NCBI GenBank assembly: GCA_900321515.1
Contig: ONWI01000128.1
Span: 1-6,269, forward strand
Source: an uncultured Eubacteriales bacterium
Lineage (GTDB): Bacteria > Bacillota > Clostridia > Oscillospirales > Acutalibacteraceae
Length of the DNA: 6,269 nt
Direction of reading: 5' to 3'
This document shows positions 1 to 5,021 of this stretch, piece by piece; position 1 is the first letter of the stretch; each line of letters starts with the position of its first letter. Below the pieces are notes generated by a model. That model made no database searches. It was not told where the DNA came from and saw nothing but the letters and a program-made list of their open reading frames with translations. A program made the position numbers and the translations under genes.

Positions 1-1
1 C

Positions 2-1210
2 AGCACCGACAGTGTTGTCTGGACATCATCGAATACATCGGTTGCGACGGTTTCTAATGGAACTGTCACGGCAGTGGGCAACGGCAGTGCGACTATCACC
101 GCAACGGCGGGAAGCAAGAGCGCGACCTGCTCGGTCACTGTGACAGAGGCCGCTTCTGAGACATATGATGTCACGCCGAATATCAACGGCGGCGCTTCGA
201 AGCTCTATGAGCCTTGGGGACTTCGCTATTTCGCGGCGTTTAACGGTGAGGACACAGACAAGATAACAGACAGGGGCATTGCAATTCTCAAGGAGACATA
301 TTATTCCAGCGGAATGACTCCGGCTCAGTTCTGTGCCAATCCGAACGTGCATATTTTCCTCGACTCGAGAGATGAACTTGCCTTTGAACAGGCGACTTCC
401 GCCAATCCGAACGGCAGATATATTGCCACACTGACAGAGGGTATATATTCATACGATATCAGTGCGAAATACTATGTCGTTCCGTTTGCCGTAATGAACA
501 ACGGACAGACGATTTACGGCGCAATAAAGAGCAATTCGATGGAAAACATCCTGAAAGCAAACCTCAATCTTTCCACTATCACTCAGACTGAGAAAAACAT
601 CTGCACATGCATTCTGGAGCTGAAGAACAGCGTTGCGGCTCATTATGAGGCAGTGGGCGTACCCGGCGCGCTGGTTGACATGAATATCCCGAGGGGAAGC
701 TCACAGTCATCCGCTACTGTCAGATCCGCGGCGGAAACCGGCATAACTGCCAATGTTGTCGGCGGCGCTTCCAGGCTGATCGAGCCTTGGGGACTGCGTT
801 ACTTTGCCACATTTACGGCAAGCGATGACATCGTTGAAAGAGGCATGGTGATGCTCTGCGAGAAATATTATCAGTCGTCTTACAGCAGTTCTCCTGACAG
901 CATGAGGCTCAACGCCAATGCCTATGTATTCCGCGACAGCGACGGCACACTTCAGATACAGAGTGAAACCGGCCGCTATTACAGCACGGTTACAGAGGGT
1001 ATTTCCTCCAAGGATATTGCGGATACCTACTATGTTGTGCCTTTCGCTGTGCTTAGCGACGGCAGCTATGTTTATGGCACAGTTAAGTCCAATTCCATGA
1101 TGAAGATTATGAGAGCCAATCTGAATTCCTCTGCTGTTCCGGCAACCGAACGCGCTGTCAGTGAGGATATCATAGATCTTTACAACGCTGTCAAGGCATA
1201 TTATGAATAA
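2..1210 (+). CDS. Secreted surface protein, 5'-truncated: Big_2 domain end plus two tandem repeat modules
   Basis: The reading frame is open from the first bases of the window, so the gene starts upstream. The GTG at 74 lies inside a domain and is not a start. The first 47 or so visible residues (VVWTSSNTSVATV, then VTAVGNGSATITATAG and ATCSVTV) are the second half of a bacterial Ig-like Big_2 fold, typical of cell-surface proteins. After a short linker come two homologous modules (170-649 and 746-1207), roughly half identical by eye. They share GGAS[KR]L-x-EPWGLRYFA, RG-x3-L, GRY-x2-T-x-TEGI, YYVVPFAV, YG-x-[IV]KSNSM and ANLN. I do not recognise the module by name. Its GLRY...YYVVPFAV...YG spacing recalls beta-rich repeats in clostridial surface proteins, which is inference. 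The protein ends directly after module 2, with no LPXTG signal, dockerin or membrane anchor, so any attachment would be through the unseen N-terminal part. The next gene starts 64 bp downstream without an obvious terminator between them. Confidence 0.88.
   Translation, partial: STDSVVWTSSNTSVATVSNGTVTAVGNGSATITATAGSKSATCSVTVTEAASETYDVTPNINGGASKLYEPWGLRYFAAFNGEDTDKITDRGIAILKETYYSSGMTPAQFCANPNVHIFLDSRDELAFEQATSANPNGRYIATLTEGIYSYDISAKYYVVPFAVMNNGQTIYGAIKSNSMENILKANLNLSTITQTEKNICTCILELKNSVAAHYEAVGVPGALVDMNIPRGSSQSSATVRSAAETGITANVVGGASRLIEPWGLRYFATFTASDDIVERGMVMLCEKYYQSSYSSSPDSMRLNANAYVFRDSDGTLQIQSETGRYYSTVTEGISSKDIADTYYVVPFAVLSDGSYVYGTVKSNSMMKIMRANLNSSAVPATERAVSEDIIDLYNAVKAYYE
170..649 (+). repeat. 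Surface-protein module, copy 1
   Basis: First copy of a duplicated protein module of about 160 residues. It starts at VTPNINGGASKLYEPWGLRY and ends near SVAAHYE. It contains three cysteines (in QFCANP and ICTCI) that copy 2 lacks at the matching places, so a conserved disulfide is unlikely to define the fold. The copies are clearly diverged in DNA, so the duplication is old and both copies have been kept in frame. Confidence 0.8.
746..1207 (+). repeat. Surface-protein module, copy 2
   Basis: Second copy of the module, from TANVVGGASRLIEPWGLRYF to the last residue NAVKAYYE. Compared with copy 1 it is about two residues shorter after the first strand and lacks about four residues before GRY. 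The best kept blocks are EPWGLRYFA, TEGI, YYVVPFAV and KSNSM. A linker of about 30 residues rich in Ser, Ala and Pro separates the two copies. Confidence 0.8.
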
Positions 1211-1274
1211 CATTGATTATTTGCCGCATGACTTCGGACGAATTTGTTTAGAGTTCTAAGGAAGGTGTGTTCTG

Positions 1275-1493
1275 ATGAAAAAAAAGAAAGGGATTGCGAC
1301 GGTTGCCGCAGTGCTTGCAGCACTGGCACTCATACTGCTTGCCGCTGCCGCAATAATATTCCTCAACACGTCTGACCCCGGAAGTGAGTCGGGAACGGTT
1401 GTTTCCATGCCGGAAAATGACGGCGGCGGGGAGAACGGCACCTTAAAGACCAATCCTGATGATGACGGGTTCGGCACCGAGGTGGCAATGTAA
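1275..1493 (+). CDS. Small membrane-anchored protein with C-terminal DDGFGTEVAM tag
   Basis: This is a 72-residue protein of unrecognised family. The start is supported by AAGGAAGG at 1258-1265, nine bases upstream of the ATG. It begins MKKKKG, followed by one long hydrophobic stretch (about residues 7-30, rich in Ala, Leu and Ile). There is no lipobox cysteine, so it is most likely a signal anchor with the C-terminus outside, although cleavage after the Ala-rich part is possible. Residues 31-60 are a polar, Gly/Asp/Glu/Asn-rich flexible segment without predicted structure. The last residues, NPDDDGFGTEVAM, nearly match the end of the next protein (KPNDDGFGSEVGM), while the rest does not align. 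It lies 64 bp after the surface-protein gene and 42 bp before the lipoprotein gene on the same strand, so an operon is likely. The two shared ends differ at synonymous positions, which argues that the protein is expressed and under selection. Confidence 0.85.
   Translation: MKKKKGIATVAAVLAALALILLAAAAIIFLNTSDPGSESGTVVSMPENDGGGENGTLKTNPDDDGFGTEVAM
1452..1490 (+). other. C-terminal tag, copy 1 (NPDDDGFGTEVAM-stop)
   Basis: The last 13 codons of the 72-residue protein. They align without gaps to the last 13 codons of the next gene (1914-1952): [NK]P[DN]DDGFG[TS]EV[AG]M. Codons for Gly, Phe, Glu and Val differ between the copies (GGG/GGA, TTC/TTT, GAG/GAA, GTG/GTC) while the residues are the same, so conservation is at the protein level. 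Confidence 0.8.
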
Positions 1494-1535
1494 TCGCGGT
1501 TAATATTATTCTTGATTTATGAAAGGGAATATACA

Positions 1536-1955
1536 ATGAAAAAAGCAACACTTAAAAAACTTATTATCGCAGCGGTTTCGTTGAGTCTTTTCATGAATAT
1601 GATGCTTCTCAGCTCCTGCGATCTTGGAAAGAATTACGACGCCGATATTGCCGACCTGCAAAGGCGGATCGACGAGCTGCGGAAGCAGTATGACGAATTG
1701 TCCGACGAGCACAAGCAGCTGCTGGAGAGCCTGAATCTCAATTCCGAAGGCGATCCTGATGAAACCGATCCCACGGAATCAACAGAGCCGACCACCGAAT
1801 CGACGACCGGAGAGAGCACCACCACCTCAAAGAAGAAAAACAATACGACTACCGCAAAGCCGGCTTCCACCACTACCACCACCGCAAAGCCGGCAACTAC
1901 CACTACGACCCAAAAGCCCAACGATGACGGATTTGGCTCTGAAGTCGGCATGTAA
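1536..1955 (+). CDS. Coiled-coil lipoprotein with Thr-rich stalk and C-terminal DDGFGSEVGM tag
   Basis: This is a 139-residue protein. I chose the ATG at 1536 because AAAGGGA (1522-1528) sits seven bases upstream and MKKATLKKL begins a normal signal peptide. The in-frame ATG at 1512 lies before that site and would add eight polar residues. Lipobox LSSC places the lipid-modified cysteine at residue 28, so the mature protein should be tethered to the outer face of the membrane. Residues 34-68 form a clear heptad coiled coil (I38, L41, I45, L48, Y52, L55, L62, L66 at a/d positions), suggesting an oligomer. Residues 69-128 are an acidic, then Thr/Lys/Pro-rich stalk, plausibly glycosylated and wall-spanning. 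The protein ends KPNDDGFGSEVGM, matching the preceding gene's end. The overall plan (lipid, helix, stalk, exposed tail) suggests display of the tail at the surface. No enzymatic motif is seen and the family is not recognised. Confidence 0.88.
   Translation: MKKATLKKLIIAAVSLSLFMNMMLLSSCDLGKNYDADIADLQRRIDELRKQYDELSDEHKQLLESLNLNSEGDPDETDPTESTEPTTESTTGESTTTSKKKNNTTTAKPASTTTTTAKPATTTTTQKPNDDGFGSEVGM
1851..1910 (+). repeat. 30-bp tandem repeat, two units, in the Thr-rich stalk
   Basis: Two direct 30-bp units (1851-1880 and 1881-1910), both beginning ACCGCAAAGCCGGC and identical at 26 of 30 positions by eye. They encode TAKPASTTTT and TAKPATTTTT. A partial third unit (QKP) follows and runs into the tag. 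The unit is ten codons, so gain or loss keeps the frame and would only change stalk length. Confidence 0.8.
1914..1952 (+). other. C-terminal tag, copy 2 (KPNDDGFGSEVGM-stop)
   Basis: The last 13 codons of the lipoprotein gene, matching the end of the preceding small protein. Both end in Met as the very last residue with Val two positions before it, that is hydrophobic-x-hydrophobic-COOH. Confidence 0.8.
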
Positions 1956-1999
1956 TACCTTAAACATGATAAGTCCGTAAGCGGCTGAATGAAATTATT

Positions 2000-2036
2000 G
2001 CCCCCGCTGTGAGTCATCAAGACGATCAGCGGGGGC
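2000..2036 (+). terminator. GC-rich hairpin after the surface-gene group (probable terminator, no U-tract)
   Basis: GCCCCCGCTG (2000-2009) pairs perfectly with CAGCGGGGGC (2027-2036). Inside the loop, GTC (2013-2015) can pair with GAC (2021-2023), leaving an internal loop with opposed G/A pairs. It lies 45 bp after the lipoprotein stop codon and before the secA promoter, where a terminator is expected. It is followed by TTGGTACT rather than a T run, so it may act as a weak or factor-assisted terminator or as a 3'-end stabiliser. Confidence 0.5.
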
Positions 2037-2040
2037 TTGG

Positions 2041-2066
2041 TACTAATACTATATTGACAATTAGTA
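2041..2066. promoter_or_regulatory. 7-bp inverted repeat around a TTGACA, possible operator
   Basis: TACTAAT (2041-2047) and ATTAGTA (2060-2066) are exact inverted repeats separated by 12 bases that include TTGACA (2054-2059). TTGACA looks like a -35 box, but no good -10 lies 16-18 bases further on (TATAAA at 2073 is only 13 bases away). The stretch is AT-rich, so chance is a real alternative. Confidence 0.25.
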
Positions 2067-2102
2067 TAAGCGTATAAATTCAACAAAAGTAATAATTTTC
2101 AA

Positions 2103-2131
2103 TTGCGTAACATTTTTCTTATGAGTATATT
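2103..2131 (+). promoter_or_regulatory. Second candidate secA promoter (TTGCGT-17-TATATT)
   Basis: TTGCGT (2103-2108) and TATATT (2126-2131) are separated by exactly 17 bases in an AT-rich intergenic region. The -35 is weaker than consensus. Its -10 overlaps the -35 of the downstream candidate, so the two would be tandem overlapping promoters or only one is real. Confidence 0.35.
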
Positions 2132-2158
2132 GTAAAATCTTATTATATGTGCTATAGT
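2130..2158 (+). promoter_or_regulatory. secA promoter, extended -10 type (TTGTAA-17-TATAGT)
   Basis: TTGTAA (2130-2135) and TATAGT (2153-2158) are separated by 17 bases, and TGC immediately before the -10 box gives the extended -10 TGn signature. Transcription would begin near 2165, giving a leader of about 45 bases. No upstream regulatory ORF of the SecM type is visible in that leader. Confidence 0.6.
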
Positions 2159-2187
2159 GGATATGTTATATCGACGCATATATTTAT

Positions 2188-2196
2188 AAGGAAGGA
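2188..2196 (+). promoter_or_regulatory. secA ribosome binding site
   Basis: AAGGAAGGA lies 13 bases before the ATG at 2210 and decides the start. The earlier in-frame ATG at 2147 lies inside the promoter and has no ribosome binding site. The short palindrome AGGACGGTCCT (2193-2203) overlaps the end of the site but is too tight to form a stable hairpin. Confidence 0.75.
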
Positions 2197-2209
2197 CGGT
2201 CCTATTAAT

Positions 2210-4945
2210 ATGGGCATTATAAAAAAAATATTCGGAAGCTATTCCGACCGCGAGATAAAGCGCGTGCAGCCTGTCTGTGATCAGGTGCTCGCCCTTGAGG
2301 AAAAATACGCCCCTATGTCCGACAGTGAACTTCGCAGCCAGACGCAGATTCTCAAGGACAGACTCGCCGCAGGCGAGACGCTTGACGATATTCTGCCCGA
2401 CGCCTACGCGGTCTGCCGTGAGGCAGGCTGGCGCGTGCTGGGGATGAAGCACTTCCCCGTTCAGGTTATAGGCGGCATTATCCTGCATCAGGGACGTATC
2501 GCCGAAATGAAGACCGGTGAAGGCAAGACCCTCGTTGCCACACTCCCCTCTTATCTGAATGCGCTCACGGGCAAGGGCGTTCACGTTGTAACGGTCAACG
2601 ATTACCTTGCCAAGCGCGACAGCGAGTGGATGGGCAAAATTCACCGTTTTCTGGGTCTGAGCGTAGGCCTTATACTCCATGACATGAAGAACGACGAGCG
2701 CCGCGCCTCATACGCATGCGACATCACATACGGCACAAACAACGAGCTGGGCTTCGACTACCTGCGTGACAACATGGTTATCTATAAGGAACAGAAGGTT
2801 CAGCGCGGACACAATTTCGCAGTGGTGGACGAAGTTGACTCCATCCTCATCGATGAGGCGAGGACGCCGCTTATCATATCCGGTCAGGGTGACAAATCCA
2901 CCGCCCTTTACAATACCGTCAACGACTTCGCCAGGAAGCTGCAATTCGTCAAGATTACCGAGGTGGATGAGAAAGAGGAGCACGACGACAAGTACGGCGA
3001 TGCCGACTACATCGTGGACGAAAAGGCAAAGACCGCCACTCTCACTCCCAAGGGTGTTGCCCGCGCGGAGAAGACCTTCGGCGTGGAAAACCTGATGGAT
3101 AACACGCCCGAATCCATCACCCTGCTGCATCACATCAATCAGGCAATCAAGGCGCACGGCGTTATGACCCGCGACGTTGACTATGTTGTGCAGGATGACA
3201 AGGTGCTTATTGTCGATGAATTCACCGGGCGCATTATGTACGGCAGACGCTACAACGAAGGTCTGCATCAGGCTATCGAGGCGAAGGAAGGCGTGAAGGT
3301 CGAGCGTGAATCCAAGACGCTTGCCTCCATCACGTTCCAGAATTACTTCCGTCTTTACAAAAAGCTCTCGGGCATGACCGGTACGGCGCTGACCGAGGAA
3401 ACCGAATTCAATGAGATATACAAGTTGGACTGCGTGGAAATTCCGACCAACAAGCCCACCATCCGCAAGGACCTGCCCGACCGCATTTACTCCACGGAAC
3501 GCGGCAAGTATCACGCGGTCATCGAGCGCATTCTTGAGGCGCACGAGAAGGGACAGCCTGTGCTTGTGGGTACAATATCCATCGACAAGTCCGAAATGCT
3601 GGGCGACGCGCTCAAACGCCGCGGCATCAAGCATTCCGTGCTCAATGCAAAGTATCATCAGCGCGAGGCGGAGATAGTTGCACAGGCGGGCAAGTACGGC
3701 GCGGTTACCATCGCCACCAACATGGCGGGCCGCGGCACGGATATTCTGCTTGGCGGCAATCCTGAATTCATGGCGAAAAGCGAAATGCGCAAGCTCGGAT
3801 ATGACGAGGAGCTTATCGAGGAATCCACCGCCTACAGCGATACTGACGACGAGGCAATCATAGAGGCTCGTGCAAAATTTGCCGAGTTGAAGGATAAATT
3901 CAAAAAGGTAACCGACGAGGAAGGCGACAAGGTTCGCGAGGCGGGCGGTCTGGTGATCATCGGTACAGAGCGCCACGAGTCCAGACGTATCGACAACCAG
4001 CTCCGCGGACGTTCGGGACGTCAGGGCGACCCGGGCGAGAGCCAGTTTTATCTGTCCCTCGAGGATGACCTCATGAGAATATTCGGCGGCGATCGCCTGC
4101 AATCAATGATGACCACCCTCAAGATCGACGAGGATATGCCGATCGAGGCCAAGATGGTTTCCCGTTCCATTGAGAGCGCGCAGGCGAAGGTGGAGGGCAG
4201 AAACTTCTCCATCAGAAAGAATGTGCTCCGCTTTGACGACGTTATGAACCGCCAGCGCGAGGTCATTTACTCCGAGAGAGACAAGGTGCTCGACGGGGAG
4301 AACATGCGTGAGAACATCATCAAGATGATTGACGATTCCATCACAGACAACGTGAATCTTTATCTCAATGCTGATGAAAAAGACAACTGGAATTTCGAGG
4401 GTCTGCGCCAGACATACCTCAATCTGCTGACCACAGATGATGATTTTAACTACAGCATTCAGGAACTTGACTCGCTGGATAAGCAGGACATCACCGACGA
4501 GCTGATCAAGAGAGCGCACGACCTTTATGAGACGCGCGAGAAGGCATTCGGTGAGCAGATTGCGCGCGAGCTCGACCGCGTGGTCATGCTGCGCGTGGTG
4601 GATACCCTCTGGATGGATCACATCGACGCCATGGAAGAGCTCAAGCAGGGCATAGGACTGCGTTCCTACGGTCAGACTGATCCGGCAGTGGCATATACCA
4701 AGGAAGGTTTCGACATGTTCGACGAGATGATTGCGCAGATCAAAGAGGATACCGCGCGCCAGATTCTCACCGTTCAGATACGGCGCGCCGAGGAGCCGAA
4801 GCGCGAGCAGATTCAGAAACCCATGGAGCCTGACGCTGACGCCGAAGTAATGCCTTCGCGCGCCGGACGCAAGATCGGCCGCAATTCGCCCTGTCCCTGC
4901 GGCAGCGGCAAAAAGTACAAGCAGTGCTGCGGCAAAGGGAAATAA
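2210..4945 (+). CDS. secA: Preprotein translocase ATPase SecA
   Basis: SecA is the motor of the Sec pathway: it uses ATP to push unfolded preproteins through the membrane channel SecYEG. The 911-residue protein is complete and colinear with the family. It has an N-terminal FGSYSDREIKR segment and Walker A MKTGEGKT at 100-107. Next come the TYGTNNELGFDYLRDNM block at 174-189 and the DEVD box at 207-210, followed by DEARTPLIISG. The preprotein cross-linking region runs roughly from 225 to 370. The second nucleotide-binding domain contains TNMAGRGTDI (503-512) and the arginine-finger block GRSGRQGDPG (600-609), with an acidic insertion at about 520-575 as in many clostridial SecAs. The helical scaffold and two-helix finger lie around VLRFDDVMNRQR (672-683) and DTLWMDHIDAMEELKQGI (798-815). 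The C-terminal SEC-C zinc motif CPCGSGKKYKQCC has ligands at 895, 897, 906 and 907. The gene has its own promoter and a strong terminator. The hpf and prfB neighbours often seen beside secA in Firmicutes are absent, so it appears monocistronic. Confidence 0.99.
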   Translation: MGIIKKIFGSYSDREIKRVQPVCDQVLALEEKYAPMSDSELRSQTQILKDRLAAGETLDDILPDAYAVCREAGWRVLGMKHFPVQVIGGIILHQGRIAEMKTGEGKTLVATLPSYLNALTGKGVHVVTVNDYLAKRDSEWMGKIHRFLGLSVGLILHDMKNDERRASYACDITYGTNNELGFDYLRDNMVIYKEQKVQRGHNFAVVDEVDSILIDEARTPLIISGQGDKSTALYNTVNDFARKLQFVKITEVDEKEEHDDKYGDADYIVDEKAKTATLTPKGVARAEKTFGVENLMDNTPESITLLHHINQAIKAHGVMTRDVDYVVQDDKVLIVDEFTGRIMYGRRYNEGLHQAIEAKEGVKVERESKTLASITFQNYFRLYKKLSGMTGTALTEETEFNEIYKLDCVEIPTNKPTIRKDLPDRIYSTERGKYHAVIERILEAHEKGQPVLVGTISIDKSEMLGDALKRRGIKHSVLNAKYHQREAEIVAQAGKYGAVTIATNMAGRGTDILLGGNPEFMAKSEMRKLGYDEELIEESTAYSDTDDEAIIEARAKFAELKDKFKKVTDEEGDKVREAGGLVIIGTERHESRRIDNQLRGRSGRQGDPGESQFYLSLEDDLMRIFGGDRLQSMMTTLKIDEDMPIEAKMVSRSIESAQAKVEGRNFSIRKNVLRFDDVMNRQREVIYSERDKVLDGENMRENIIKMIDDSITDNVNLYLNADEKDNWNFEGLRQTYLNLLTTDDDFNYSIQELDSLDKQDITDELIKRAHDLYETREKAFGEQIARELDRVVMLRVVDTLWMDHIDAMEELKQGIGLRSYGQTDPAVAYTKEGFDMFDEMIAQIKEDTARQILTVQIRRAEEPKREQIQKPMEPDADAEVMPSRAGRKIGRNSPCPCGSGKKYKQCCGKGK

Positions 4946-4951
4946 TACTAT

Positions 4952-5006
4952 AAAAATCGGCTTCCTGCGAACTGTCAGGAAGCCGATTTTTATATATATT
5001 TTTTTT
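4952..5006. terminator. Bidirectional intrinsic terminator between secA and the esterase gene
   Basis: A perfect 16-bp inverted repeat (4952-4967 and 4976-4991, core ATCGGCTTCCTG/CAGGAAGCCGAT) encloses an eight-base loop. It carries an A run on the left and T runs on the right, and continues into an AT-only stretch with eight Ts to 5006. It begins seven bases after the secA stop codon and faces the convergent esterase gene, whose stop lies 16 bases beyond, so it can end transcription from both sides. Confidence 0.92.
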
Positions 5007-5021
5007 GGAAAATGAGTATTA

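Noticed and set aside
1512..1535. ATG at 1512 as the lipoprotein start
   Set aside because: It lies upstream of the AAAGGGA site at 1522-1528 and would place polar residues before the signal peptide.
2054..2078. TTGACA at 2054 paired with TATAAA at 2073 as a promoter
   Set aside because: The spacer is only 13 bases and nothing better lies at 16-18 bases, so a functional sigma-70-type promoter is unlikely.
2147..2209. Upstream in-frame ATG at 2147 as the secA start
   Set aside because: It overlaps the extended -10 promoter and has no ribosome binding site. The 21 extra residues do not resemble the SecA N-terminus, whereas ATG 2210 has AAGGAAGGA upstream and gives MGIIKKIFGS.
2708..4102. Long open frame on the minus strand opposite secA, and its continuation at 4103-5194
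   Set aside because: These mirror the codon bias of secA on the opposite strand, show no recognisable domain, and the second runs through the terminator into the esterase region.
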